This document shows, piece after piece, positions 23,307-33,230 of a DNA stretch of 64,000 nt. The notes beneath the pieces are model-generated. The model had not been told where the DNA came from. It saw only the letters and a program-made list of their open reading frames with translations, and did not search any database. Position numbers and translations under genes: made by a program. Each line of letters opens with the position of its first letter. The first letter of the stretch is position 1. The stretch covers positions 1-64,000 of the forward strand of contig CANKII010000005.1 of assembly GCA_947482115.1 (NCBI GenBank), in the 5' to 3' direction. The DNA is from Fibrobacterota bacterium. Its GTDB lineage: Bacteria > Fibrobacterota > Fibrobacteria > UBA11236.

Positions 23307-24664
23307 GTTCTAAAACCAACATCATCGATCCGAAAACGGGAAAATACTTTCTGGCCACTTTCGGCTGCCAGATGAACGAGTATGACTCGAATATGATCGG
23401 TTCCATGCTGGAAAACCGCGGCATGTCCATGACCGAGAACGCGGATCAGGCCGACGTGCTCATCGTAAACACCTGTAGCATTCGCGGCGGCGCCGAGGAT
23501 CGCGCTTATGCCCGCATCGCCAGCATGAAGCATTACAAGAAAATGCGGCCGGAGGTGCGCATTGCGGTGATCGGTTGCATGGCGCAAAACCATGGTGAAA
23601 AAATCCCCACTGCATTGGAGCATGTGGATTACGTCGTGGGACCGGACAATTACCGGGATCTGGAATCGCTGATCTTCTCAGAATCCACCCCTCGACAGGG
23701 CTCGGGGACCGAAGTCCGAAAAGTTTGGACGGAGCAAAACGACTTCGAGAATTACGAAGGCCTGATGGCCCGGCTCGATGGCTCCGTGTCGGCACATATC
23801 ACGATCATGCGCGGCTGCAACAAGCAATGTGCCTATTGCATTGTGCCCAACGTGCGCGGCGTGGAACGCAGCCGGGACTTGGAAAGTATTGTTGCTGAAG
23901 TGCGTCATGCGGTCAGCGAAGGGATTCATGAAGTTTGCCTGCTCGGTCAAACCGTGAATTCCTACCGCACCGAAGCCGGAAACTTCGCCGCGCTTCTGCG
24001 TAAACTGGAAACCGTGGACGGCTTGCGCCGCATCCGTTTCATGTCGCCGCATCCGCGTCACTTCGACACCGAACTGATTACGGCCATGGCGGAATGCAGC
24101 AAGGTTTGCAATCAAGTCCATCTGCCTTTACAATCCGGTTCCAACTCCATGCTGAAAAAAATGCGCCGCCAATACACTCGCGAACGGTATATCGAAATCG
24201 TGTCCGAACTGCGCGCCGCCATTCCCAATCTGGCCATCACCACCGACATCATCTCCGGATTCGTCGGTGAAACCGAACAGGATTTCGAAGACACGCTTTC
24301 TCTGATGCGCGAAGTGCGCTTCGATTATTCCTTCATGTTCTCCTATTCCCCGCGCGAAGGCACACCGGCGTTCTCCGAACCGGAAACGCTTTCTCCGCAG
24401 GGAAAGCAGGCTCGGCATGAACGCGTAATGGAATTGCAGATGCAGCACACCGAGGAGCGTCTGGACGCCATGCTCGGCCGCAGGGAGGAAATCCTGATCG
24501 AGGATCGCTCCAGTCGCGACGCCAATGAATGGATGGGTAAAACCCGCTGCTTCAAAAAAGTCATTGTCCCCCATGCCCCGGGAATTGCCAAAGGCTCCTT
24601 TGTCGAAACGCGGATCACCGAACGCCGGGGCCTTGTGCTGCGGGGCGAATACCTGAACGCCTGA
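23303..24664 (+). CDS. miaB: tRNA-2-methylthio-N6-dimethylallyladenosine synthase
   Basis: FGCQMNEYDS, MRGCNKQCAYCIVPNVRGVERSR radical SAM, TRAM tail. Confidence 0.93.
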   Translation: MSSKTNIIDPKTGKYFLATFGCQMNEYDSNMIGSMLENRGMSMTENADQADVLIVNTCSIRGGAEDRAYARIASMKHYKKMRPEVRIAVIGCMAQNHGEKIPTALEHVDYVVGPDNYRDLESLIFSESTPRQGSGTEVRKVWTEQNDFENYEGLMARLDGSVSAHITIMRGCNKQCAYCIVPNVRGVERSRDLESIVAEVRHAVSEGIHEVCLLGQTVNSYRTEAGNFAALLRKLETVDGLRRIRFMSPHPRHFDTELITAMAECSKVCNQVHLPLQSGSNSMLKKMRRQYTRERYIEIVSELRAAIPNLAITTDIISGFVGETEQDFEDTLSLMREVRFDYSFMFSYSPREGTPAFSEPETLSPQGKQARHERVMELQMQHTEERLDAMLGRREEILIEDRSSRDANEWMGKTRCFKKVIVPHAPGIAKGSFVETRITERRGLVLRGEYLNA

Positions 24665-25717
24665 ATGAACTTCGTGGCCCTTGCGATACTGGCTCTGGGC
24701 GTTCATCATGCCAAACCCGTTAATCCGGATTCGCTGCGCCGCGAAGTCGCTTATTTGTCGGGACAAGGCGATCTGGACAGCGCACTTGCGGTTGTGGAAA
24801 AAGCGTCTCCTTCCCTGCCGCCCACCACCGCCAATCTGCTGCGAGGCAAACTCGAATTGCGCGGCGAAGCTTCGCGCAAGGCCTTTGAAGTCGCCGCAAA
24901 AGACTCCTCCGCCAATTCTCCACGCGGCGAAGCGCTGTTTCGACTCGGACAGTTTTATTACGCGGGAGGACATTATCACCTCGCCATTCCGCAATTCCGG
25001 GAATACCTGAGCCATTTTCCCAAGGGAAGCGCGGCCAATGCGGCGATGTATTGGATGGCGCACGCCTGCTTGCAACTGGCGCAACAACAACCCGCCAGAA
25101 AATCCTATCTCGACACAGGCTTGCGTTATCTGGAACGACTCGAAAGCAAAAGCAGACCAAAGGGATATTATTTGCCGCTGGCCCTGAATGCCAAAGCACG
25201 GTTATTGATCGCACGCGGAAATCCGGGTGACACCACGCTGGCATTGACGGCGCTGGAAGAATCCCGGAGGCGTGCGCCTGTCGAGGAAATTCCCGGAACC
25301 CTTTTGCTTTCCGCCAGAGCGTCACAACTTTCCAGTGCGGACACGGCGCACAAATTTGAGGACTCGGTGTTGTGGGATTACCCCTCGTCACTTGAAGCTT
25401 CGCTGCTGACCACTCCGGCTCCATTACCGAAGCATATCTCTGCGGCAAAACCCGTTCGCGATTCCACAGCAACCCATCCTTCCACTCGCTATACCTTGCA
25501 ATTGGGGAGCTTTTCCGTGTCGCAAAACGCGGAGGAAATGCGTAAAAGTCTGGCGGCCAAGGGAATTCGTGTCTGGGTGGAGCAAACCACAGGGGAAAAC
25601 CGAATGTTCCGTGTTCTCGCGGGAATTTATCCGGACTCTGCGGCCGCTCGAAATGAGGGACTTCGCCTCTTTAAACCGCTTTCCTACCCCTTCCAAGTCC
25701 TCTCCCTGCGACCCTGA
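24665..25717 (+). CDS. TPR-like/SPOR-domain protein
   Basis: Repeat-like N-term; C-term YTLQLGSFSVSQNAEEMRKSLAAKG...YRVL SPOR pattern. Confidence 0.75.
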   Translation: MNFVALAILALGVHHAKPVNPDSLRREVAYLSGQGDLDSALAVVEKASPSLPPTTANLLRGKLELRGEASRKAFEVAAKDSSANSPRGEALFRLGQFYYAGGHYHLAIPQFREYLSHFPKGSAANAAMYWMAHACLQLAQQQPARKSYLDTGLRYLERLESKSRPKGYYLPLALNAKARLLIARGNPGDTTLALTALEESRRRAPVEEIPGTLLLSARASQLSSADTAHKFEDSVLWDYPSSLEASLLTTPAPLPKHISAAKPVRDSTATHPSTRYTLQLGSFSVSQNAEEMRKSLAAKGIRVWVEQTTGENRMFRVLAGIYPDSAAARNEGLRLFKPLSYPFQVLSLRP

Positions 25718-25748
25718 TTGGTTATATTTGACTCCCGCTTTTTTTAGC

Positions 25749-25835
25749 GCCGGGGTGGTGAAACTGGTAGACGCGTCGGACTCAAAATCCGATAGGGGCA
25801 ACTCTGTGGGGGTTCAAGTCCCCCCCCCGGCACCA
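25749..25835 (+). tRNA. tRNA-Leu (anticodon CAA)
   Basis: GCCGGGG/CCCCGGC acceptor, loop CTCAAAA, variable arm, GGTTCAAGTCC T-arm, encoded CCA. Confidence 0.95.
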
Positions 25836-25871
25836 CATTAAAATCGCGGAAAATTCGGGAAAGGGCAAACA

Positions 25872-26495
25872 ATGAACGGCTTCTGCAAGGCTTTGGGGCT
25901 CGGACTCGTTCTGGTTTGTTTCGCTTTCAAGCCCGTCCGCGCCGAGGACTGGGGTTCCACAACCGCCGAGGAACTCGGAATCACGCAGGCCGAATTCACC
26001 AAGGTGAAGTCCACGGGCATGCCCAAATCCAAACTTTTGAAACTACTGGAAATCGGCGTCCGTCCGAATCAATACTTCGGCGAACCGTGGAAAAAATTGG
26101 GCGTTACCGAAGCCTATTGGCTGAGTCAGCGAAAACTGGGAATGGAGGACGACGACGTCAATACCTCCTTCCGCAAACAACAATCTGGCGATCTGACACC
26201 TTTCATCGCTTTTGTGCTGCCTGGCTATTATCACTATCAAACCAAGCGATATTACACAGGCGCTTTGCTTTCCACCATGGCAGTGGGCGGTGTGGCCTTG
26301 TTGGCCGTGGATCATGGCAAGAATGTCCCGATTGCCGTTCCCATCGCCTTGCTCGCAACCTCCATGATTTGGAGCGCGGCCGATGCGTTTATTCACACCC
26401 GGTTTTCCGACAATCAGGAAGCCAAACGCTTCAGCCTGAATTTGGCACCGACTCCGCATCAAGGCGGGGAAATTCAGCTCGCCCTGCGTTTTTGA
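25872..26495 (+). CDS. Hypothetical membrane protein
   Basis: Signal peptide and two TM segments; no family recognised. Confidence 0.6.
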   Translation: MNGFCKALGLGLVLVCFAFKPVRAEDWGSTTAEELGITQAEFTKVKSTGMPKSKLLKLLEIGVRPNQYFGEPWKKLGVTEAYWLSQRKLGMEDDDVNTSFRKQQSGDLTPFIAFVLPGYYHYQTKRYYTGALLSTMAVGGVALLAVDHGKNVPIAVPIALLATSMIWSAADAFIHTRFSDNQEAKRFSLNLAPTPHQGGEIQLALRF

Positions 26496-26513
26496 AGTTA
26501 TATAGGTACCACC

Positions 26514-26876
26514 ATGCTCCGACAGATGTTGAAATCCAAGATTCACCGCGCCACCATCACGGATGCCAATCTGAACTATGAAGGTTCGGTGACCTTGGAT
26601 CCGGTTCTCATGCGTCTGGTGGATGTCCGTGAAAATGAAAAAGTCCAGATTGTGAATCTGAACAACGGCGCGCGTTTCGAAACCTATTGCATTACCGGCA
26701 AACCCGGTTCCGGTGAGGTTTGCATCAATGGCGCGGCTTCGCGGCTGGTTCAAATCGGGGATTTGGCCATCATCATGGCCTTTACATGGCTCTCCGATGC
26801 GGAACTGGAAGGCTTTCAGCCCAAGGTCATCAAGGTGGATGTAAAAAACCACCCGCTGGAATCTGGCCCGGGTTGA
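26514..26876 (+). CDS. panD: Aspartate 1-decarboxylase
   Basis: MLRQMLKSKIHRATITDANLNYEGSVTLD with conserved YEGS cleavage site. Confidence 0.97.
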   Translation: MLRQMLKSKIHRATITDANLNYEGSVTLDPVLMRLVDVRENEKVQIVNLNNGARFETYCITGKPGSGEVCINGAASRLVQIGDLAIIMAFTWLSDAELEGFQPKVIKVDVKNHPLESGPG

Positions 26877-26903
26877 TGAGTCGTATTATAATATAGGGTG
26901 TAG

Positions 26904-27404
26904 ATGAGACCCGGATTCATAAAGCACTGCCTGTTCCTGGGAATCGCCGCACTCACCCCCGGCGTTTTCGCTTCCAGTATTTTGACGGAAAAAGAAGACT
27001 TCAATTCCAAAAGTCTTTATGGAAATTCCTCGCCCAGCTTTTCTCTCCGAAATTCCCACCGCTTTTCCATGCAGCAGAGCTATTCGCTTTCCTTCATGTC
27101 CAGCGGAGCGGGCTCCGCATCTTCGGGACTTTATCTGAACACCTTAAGTTACCGGCTGGCCAATCCATTGACGCTCTCCGCGGATTTGGGTTTTTACACG
27201 CCGATTTCTTCCACGCTTCCCGGCATGCGGCAAAACAGTTTGATGTCACAAGGCGCGGGTTCCTCTTTGGTTCTTCCGCGAGTGGGACTGGAATACCGTC
27301 CCACTGAAAATTTCTCGATGAATGTCGAACTCTTCAACGGTCCGGATGCCTGGAAAGCCTACGGTTCTTCGTTTTCCCAACCTTTCTGGAACCGGTTTCC
27401 TTAA
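26904..27404 (+). CDS. Putative outer-membrane/secreted protein
   Basis: Signal peptide, amphipathic beta-rich sequence. Confidence 0.5.
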   Translation: MRPGFIKHCLFLGIAALTPGVFASSILTEKEDFNSKSLYGNSSPSFSLRNSHRFSMQQSYSLSFMSSGAGSASSGLYLNTLSYRLANPLTLSADLGFYTPISSTLPGMRQNSLMSQGAGSSLVLPRVGLEYRPTENFSMNVELFNGPDAWKAYGSSFSQPFWNRFP

Positions 27405-27818
27405 TTGAGCCAGCTTCGATTTCTTTCCGTCGCATTCGCCCTGTTGTTCACGCTCTCCTGTCGCAAACAGGAAGCCGCACCTCCACCCTCTTTTGTTCCC
27501 AACACCGGACAAATTCAAATCCTGAACGGATGCGGGAAATCCGGAGTGGCTGAATCCTTCCGCGATTTTTTGACGGGGCTCGGTTTCGACGTGATTGAAT
27601 TCGGAAATGCCCGCAACTGGAATTACGAGCATACCTTGGTCATCGCACGTGCGCCGTCGGATTGCATTGCGCGCGACATGGCCCGGGTTCTGGGAACCCC
27701 GCGAGTCCTTCACCTCCAGCATCCCGAATCGCTGGTGGAAGCCACTGTGGTAATTGGTAAAGATTATGAGGAGTTAATGAGAACATGGCAGCAACCAAAA
27801 AAATCAGCAAAACCGTAA
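27405..27818 (+). CDS. LytR C-terminal-domain-like lipoprotein
   Basis: LSCRKQ lipobox-like; IQILNGCGKSGVAESFRDFLTGLGFDVIE LytR_C pattern; TTG start. Confidence 0.7.
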   Translation: MSQLRFLSVAFALLFTLSCRKQEAAPPPSFVPNTGQIQILNGCGKSGVAESFRDFLTGLGFDVIEFGNARNWNYEHTLVIARAPSDCIARDMARVLGTPRVLHLQHPESLVEATVVIGKDYEELMRTWQQPKKSAKP

Positions 27819-28303
27819 AAGCGCCCAAGGTTGAAAAACCTGCAAAAGCTGAAAAGGTCTCGAAAGTTTCAAAAACCTCCAAAGCTTCCAAGGCGGTGAA
27901 AACTTCAAGCATCGAAGACGCCGTGCGCATGGCCGCGACTGTGCTGTTCTCCAAGAAGGCCGAGGATGTGGTCCTGCTCGATCTGCGCGGTCTCAGCACG
28001 CTGACCGACTATTATCTCATTTGCACCTGTCAGAATGAAGCGCAAATGCGCGCAACGTTGAATTCCGTTCAACGCGCTTTGAGCCGCGAAGGCACCAAGG
28101 CGTTGCGCTCCGAATACCGGGCCGGCGTGCGCTGGGCTGTGCTCGACTACAGCGACCTCATCGTCCACATCTTCGAGAAGCAGGCGCGGGTCTATTACTC
28201 TCTGGAACGGCTTTGGGGCGATGCGAAAGCCACCCACCTCAAGGCGGAAGACTACGCCTCTCCGGATGAAGTGAATTTAGAGGACGAGGATGACGACCTT
28301 TAA
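27785..28303 (+). CDS. rsfS: Ribosome silencing factor with Lys-rich N-terminal extension
   Basis: KKAEDVVLLDLRGLSTLTDYYLICTC, DLIVHIFEKQARVYYSLERLWGDA; about 40-aa K/A/S/V extension. Confidence 0.9.
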   Translation: MAATKKISKTVKAPKVEKPAKAEKVSKVSKTSKASKAVKTSSIEDAVRMAATVLFSKKAEDVVLLDLRGLSTLTDYYLICTCQNEAQMRATLNSVQRALSREGTKALRSEYRAGVRWAVLDYSDLIVHIFEKQARVYYSLERLWGDAKATHLKAEDYASPDEVNLEDEDDDL

Positions 28304-30020
28304 GCGCAATATCGCCTCGGTGGTGGCACCCGCCACGGGTTTGACCGAGGAGGCGGTGGAAAGCGTCATCACTTTGCCGCAGCATGAAGGACAGGGCGAT
28401 TTTTCCTTTCCCTGTTTTCCCCTAGCCAAAACCCTGCGTCAGGCTCCGGCCGCCATCGCCATCGATTTGGCCAAACGCCTGCAACCGCCTCCCGGCTTTG
28501 TGAAGATCGAAGCCTTGAACGGTTATCTGAATTTCTTCGTGGATAAATCCGATTTTGCGAGCCAGGTGATTTCTGAAATCATCCAAAACGGACCGGCTTA
28601 TGGAAATAATGCGCAGGGAACCGGGAAAATAATTGCCATCGATTTCTCTTCACCCAATATGGGTAAGGAGCTTGCTTTCCATCACTTGCGTGGAACCATG
28701 ATAGGCAACAGCCTCAGCCGCATCTATCATAAAAACGGCTACAAGGTTGAGCGGATCAACCATCTCGGAGACTGGGGCACGTCCTACGGAAAACTGATCG
28801 TCATGTTTCTGCGCGCGGGACTCGGCGAAGCCGATCTGCCGACTTTGACCTTGGAACGACTCAACGCCCTGTATCGCGATTTTGATGCGGCGTCCAAACA
28901 AAATCCAGGGCTGGAAGACGAAGCCCGTCAGGCATTCGCCAAACTGGAATCCAATGACGCCTTTTATCGCATCCTCTGGGCCTCCTTTCGCGAAGTGACA
29001 TTGCATGAGCTTCGACGGCTTTACGCCATCCTCAACGTGGAATTCGACGCCTATGTCGGTGAAGCCTTCTTTGCCGATCGACTCGAAAGCGTACTCGAAC
29101 TTCTGAAATCCAAAAATCTGCTGAGGGAAAGCCAGGGTGCGGAAGTTGTGGATCTCGAAGCCTTCGGCATGCCTCCCGCCTTAATCCGTAAAACCGACGG
29201 CTCCACCTTGTACATCACGCGCGATTTGGCCGCAGCCTTATACCGTCGGGAACACTACGGCTTTGAACATTGCTTTTATGTAGTGGACAACGGTCAAAGC
29301 CTGCACTTTCAGCAATTGTTCAAGGTTCTGGAATTACTCGGCATGGATTGGCATGGACGCTGCGAACACATTCCCTTCGGTTTGGTTCTGATCAAAAGCG
29401 AAGACGGCGGCTGGGAAAAGGGCAAGACGCGCACCGGACAATCCAGTTTGCTCAAGGATGTGCTGGAAGCGGCACGTGACAAGATTCTAGGCATCATGGC
29501 CGAAAAAAATCCCGATCTTGCGGGAAGCCATGAGATTGCCACACGCATTGCCGTCGGTGCTTTGGTTTTCAGTGAATTGAAGAATCGTCGTTTAAACGAC
29601 ATTCGCTTTGAATGGGATCAGGCGTTGAGCTTTGAAGGGGATTCCGGTCCTTATGTGCAGAACGCACATGTTCGTCTGTGCAGCATCCTTCGGAAAACCG
29701 GTCTGGACAGAAAGGCCTGGACTGTTGCCGACTTGAATGGAATACGCTGGGAAATTTTCACGGATTCCTCATCCCTCGCACTGGTGGATCTGTTGGCACA
29801 GTATCCGGACAAGGTTGTAACCGCCTCCCTGTCACGCGATCCCTGCCCTCTCGCGCAATACGCCCTGTCGGTAGCCGATGCCGTGCATCGATTCATCCAT
29901 GATTGCCGGGTATTGGGCGTTCCCGAGGAACGCGAACGGCTTTTGCTGGTGCATGCAGCGAAGTCGGTGCTAGGTTCGGCATTGGAATTGATTGGCGTCC
30001 CCGCCATCGAATCCATGTAG
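28290..30020 (+). CDS. argS: Arginyl-tRNA synthetase
   Basis: SSPNMGKELAFHHLRGTMIGNSLSRI, RTGQSSLLKDVL, class I fold order. Confidence 0.93.
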   Translation: MTTFKRNIASVVAPATGLTEEAVESVITLPQHEGQGDFSFPCFPLAKTLRQAPAAIAIDLAKRLQPPPGFVKIEALNGYLNFFVDKSDFASQVISEIIQNGPAYGNNAQGTGKIIAIDFSSPNMGKELAFHHLRGTMIGNSLSRIYHKNGYKVERINHLGDWGTSYGKLIVMFLRAGLGEADLPTLTLERLNALYRDFDAASKQNPGLEDEARQAFAKLESNDAFYRILWASFREVTLHELRRLYAILNVEFDAYVGEAFFADRLESVLELLKSKNLLRESQGAEVVDLEAFGMPPALIRKTDGSTLYITRDLAAALYRREHYGFEHCFYVVDNGQSLHFQQLFKVLELLGMDWHGRCEHIPFGLVLIKSEDGGWEKGKTRTGQSSLLKDVLEAARDKILGIMAEKNPDLAGSHEIATRIAVGALVFSELKNRRLNDIRFEWDQALSFEGDSGPYVQNAHVRLCSILRKTGLDRKAWTVADLNGIRWEIFTDSSSLALVDLLAQYPDKVVTASLSRDPCPLAQYALSVADAVHRFIHDCRVLGVPEERERLLLVHAAKSVLGSALELIGVPAIESM

Positions 30021-30118
30021 GCCTGCGGGGGGCGGATTTAAATTCCTCCCCTACGGGAAATAATTCCGATCCTTATTCAAATCAACAACTTACACGAAAA
30101 AATCCCAAAAACAGAAAA

Positions 30119-30147
30119 GGAGCCCCGGACGTCCGAGGCTCCTTAAG
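30119..30147. terminator. Bidirectional hairpin terminator between argS and microprotein
   Basis: GGAGCCCCGGACGTCCGAGGCTCC with A-run/T-run flanks. Confidence 0.75.
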
Positions 30148-30184
30148 CATTTGATTCCAACAAAGTTGGAAAAGAGGAGAAGAA

Positions 30185-30250
30185 CTACTTCTTCTTCTTC
30201 TTCGCTGCTTTCTTAGCAACTTTCTTTGCGGCTTTTTTCTTGGCGGCCAT
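30185..30250 (-). CDS. 21-aa Lys/Ala-rich microprotein MAAKKKAAKKVAKKAAKKKKK
   Basis: ATG preceded by GGAGGTGATC, a perfect anti-SD complement; terminator directly downstream; below ORF-track length cutoff. Confidence 0.75.
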   Translation of the reverse strand: MAAKKKAAKKVAKKAAKKKKK

Positions 30251-30546
30251 GTGATCACCTCCCTCCGGATGGATTTGGTTTTAACGAATTGTATGGATGA
30301 AAAAAGATTGAAAGCCGATCTTCGCCGTATGTGCAACAGGGAAACGATCGCCTGATAAGCCTGTGTTTATTGGGGTTCCCGCGATTCGCACTTCGTGGTT
30401 GAAGTCGTTGATGCGGAAAATGTTTTGCTGTTCGGTCAATGAATTTTTCCTTCACGCCTGTTTCAATGGATAAATGATAAGGTAGTTGACACGATAAGTC
30501 AAACGATTATTGAAAAAATATTTTGGCCGGGGTTTGGGACGAAGAA

Positions 30547-33222
30547 CTAATCGGAAGCGAGTTCGCGTCCGATCGCGGCGATGATCTCTTCACAACGCGC
30601 ATCATCGGTAATCTTTTTTCCATCTTCGCTGGTGATGTAAAAAGCATCCGTTGCCTTGTCCGCTTCGGTTGTCAGCACGGCGCCATGCACATTCAATCCC
30701 AGTTCGCTCAAGACCAATGCTACCTGAAAAAGAATTCCGATGCGATCCCGGCACACGACATCCATCACGGTAAAAACATCGGATATGTCATTGGATGCCA
30801 ACACTTTAGGTTCGATGGGGGCATCCCCCGTAATGTCATGAACGGCACGATCGCGGCGGCGCAGCTCGCGCAATTCCCCGCGATCCAGCAAAAAGTGTTT
30901 GCGCAGTTCAGCGAGAATGCGCGTGCGAAGCACTTCGGGGGAAGAGACATTGCCCTCGGGCAATGCAACCCAGAAGCGATCGACGACGCGTCCGCCGCCC
31001 AGGGTGTAAATCTTCGCGCTCAAAATCGAAAGTCCCAAATGCGCCAGCGTTCCCGCAATGCGGCACAACAGGGCCTTTTCATCGCGCGCTGCGACCGTAA
31101 TTTCCCAATGCGTCGGCTTTGCCGACACATGAACTCCGAAATCGCCCTTTGCCGTGGCCTGCAACAATCCGGCATGCAGTGCCATGTCCTCGGGGGAATG
31201 CACCGCCATGTAATTCCCGGTAAGCGCCTGTAAATGCGTGCGCGCCTCTTCCTGAGGCAGCACTCGCACAAGAGCGGCCATCACCGCATCTTCTTCCGGT
31301 CCTCTCCGTTGCGCCTGCGCGGACTCGTAGGGAGCCAGCAACATTTTCAACGCGGCTTCGTACAAATGGTGCAGCAAGCTGGCCTTCCACGGAGACCACG
31401 CCGAGGGATGCACGGAGGAGACATCGCAATAGGTCAGCACATAGAGCTTGTGGAGAAATGCAGGGCCTTCCACTTTGGCGATGAAATCGTGGATGGTCTT
31501 GGGATCATCCAGATCCCTTCTCTGAATGACATCATTCATCAAGAGATGATGCAGGACGAGATTCGAGGCCGTGAGACAACGCGCAGCGGAAAAACCCATC
31601 CCTTCGAGGAATTTGAATATCATGGCGGCGCCGCTCACGGAATGTCCGGGACCCACGCCTTTTCCGATGTCGTGGTAAAAGCACACCAACACCAGCAATT
31701 CCCGATCGGTGACCTGCTCAAAAGCGCCACGAAGGGATTCCAGCTCCTTCTCGGAACTTTTAGCAAGATAGGCAAGCTGACGCACCACGGTGATGGTATG
31801 CTCGTCGGTCGTGTAGATATGGTAGGTGTCGTGATGGCTGTGGCAGTAGATGTAGTTGAAATCCGGAATCAACAATCCAAGGAGCCCCACATCGTTCATG
31901 CAGCGCAGCATCCGCCCCACGCGCTCGGGACGCTGGCAAAATTCAAGGAAACGGTGCAGAGGCCCGGTAAGATCGAGTTCCTCCTGCGTCGAGAACAGGG
32001 AAATGGCCTGCTTTAATCTCAGAATAGCGTGATGGGCATATCCCAGACCGTTTTGGTTGGCCAGTTCAAAGTAATCGAGGATGAGATCCAGATTTCCGCG
32101 AAAGGGATTCCCCACTCGCGCAATCAAATCCATGGCCCGATGCTCGGATTTGAAATGGGGATGTTTTTTCAGCGGATCGGATTTCCACTTGGAACCCGGA
32201 GCGGGTATCCAACGCGAAATCACGGCTTCCACCACCCGGTTCACCGTTTTGGTGTGATGGTAGAACGCCTTGAGGAACACCTGAACGGCCTTGAAGGCGC
32301 CATCGTCCACAAATCCCAGCTCTGCTGCCACTTCGGGCTGCAAATGGAAGTTGAGACGGTCATCCTTCTTTTGTGTCATGAAATGGATGCAGCAACGCAC
32401 CTGCAGGAGAAAATCATAGGCGACGCGGATGTCTTCCTGCTCCTGCGGGGTAATGAGGCCCTCGCGCACCAAATCCTCGAAGTTGTCGCAATCATGCTTG
32501 ACCTTGGCGATCCACATCATGGAATGCACATCGCGGAGGCAACCCATCCCCTCCTTGATGTCCGGTTCCAGCAATTGAACCAGTGCGCCCATCCGGGCGA
32601 TGCGATCCCGCCGCTCCCGCAGCTTGGACTCGACCAGGGTCGAAATGCGCCAAGGAAGGAGACGGCGGCTCATCATATGCGCAAAGCGACTGTAAAGTTC
32701 GTGATTGCCCGCCACAAACCTTTCATTGAGAAAGGATGTCCATGTGTCCGGGTCTTTGGCCGAAGCTTCCTTGCATTGGGCGAGGGAACGGACGGAAGAG
32801 CCCACCGTGAATCCGAAGTCCCACAAATTGCGAACGATGGATTCAGCTTGTGAAATTTCATAACCATCCGGTTTCGCAGAGGTTAGAATAAGCAGGTCAA
32901 TATCGCTTTGAGGACAGAGCTCCATGCGCCCATAACCTCCGACGGCAACAACCGCCACGAGACTCGCATCATCAGGCATTCCCATTTCCACCTGATCCCA
33001 GAAAACACGCAACAGGGTGTCGACCATCTCGCTGATGAAGCGCACGGTGTCGTTACCCGAGGCTCCGCCCTGATTCAAACGGCGAATCTTGTCGCGCTGG
33101 CGATCCAACACGGCCTTGACCTCGCGATTGCGCTGCACGGGATCGGGAACGCCGAAGCTGTCGCGCAGGGCTTCCACGAAGTCGCTGCGCTTTTCGAGAT
33201 GGGTCAGATAGCGTTGTACCAT
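30547..33222 (-). CDS. glnD: Bifunctional [protein-PII] uridylyltransferase / uridylyl-removing enzyme
   Basis: GGYGRMELCPQSDIDLLIL NTase, HD motif FYHDIGKG, C-terminal ACT repeats. Confidence 0.95.
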   Translation of the reverse strand: MVQRYLTHLEKRSDFVEALRDSFGVPDPVQRNREVKAVLDRQRDKIRRLNQGGASGNDTVRFISEMVDTLLRVFWDQVEMGMPDDASLVAVVAVGGYGRMELCPQSDIDLLILTSAKPDGYEISQAESIVRNLWDFGFTVGSSVRSLAQCKEASAKDPDTWTSFLNERFVAGNHELYSRFAHMMSRRLLPWRISTLVESKLRERRDRIARMGALVQLLEPDIKEGMGCLRDVHSMMWIAKVKHDCDNFEDLVREGLITPQEQEDIRVAYDFLLQVRCCIHFMTQKKDDRLNFHLQPEVAAELGFVDDGAFKAVQVFLKAFYHHTKTVNRVVEAVISRWIPAPGSKWKSDPLKKHPHFKSEHRAMDLIARVGNPFRGNLDLILDYFELANQNGLGYAHHAILRLKQAISLFSTQEELDLTGPLHRFLEFCQRPERVGRMLRCMNDVGLLGLLIPDFNYIYCHSHHDTYHIYTTDEHTITVVRQLAYLAKSSEKELESLRGAFEQVTDRELLVLVCFYHDIGKGVGPGHSVSGAAMIFKFLEGMGFSAARCLTASNLVLHHLLMNDVIQRRDLDDPKTIHDFIAKVEGPAFLHKLYVLTYCDVSSVHPSAWSPWKASLLHHLYEAALKMLLAPYESAQAQRRGPEEDAVMAALVRVLPQEEARTHLQALTGNYMAVHSPEDMALHAGLLQATAKGDFGVHVSAKPTHWEITVAARDEKALLCRIAGTLAHLGLSILSAKIYTLGGGRVVDRFWVALPEGNVSSPEVLRTRILAELRKHFLLDRGELRELRRRDRAVHDITGDAPIEPKVLASNDISDVFTVMDVVCRDRIGILFQVALVLSELGLNVHGAVLTTEADKATDAFYITSEDGKKITDDARCEEIIAAIGRELASD

Positions 33223-33230
33223 GCGGATTC

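Noticed and set aside
30018-30056. GTAGGCCTGCGGGGGGCGGATTTAAATTCCTCCCCTACGGG as another palindromic element at the argS stop
   Set aside because: Arms are poorly matched; only loosely similar to the coaX element, so not called.
31234-32853. Long plus-strand ORFs opposite glnD
   Set aside because: Antisense shadows of a strongly supported glnD.
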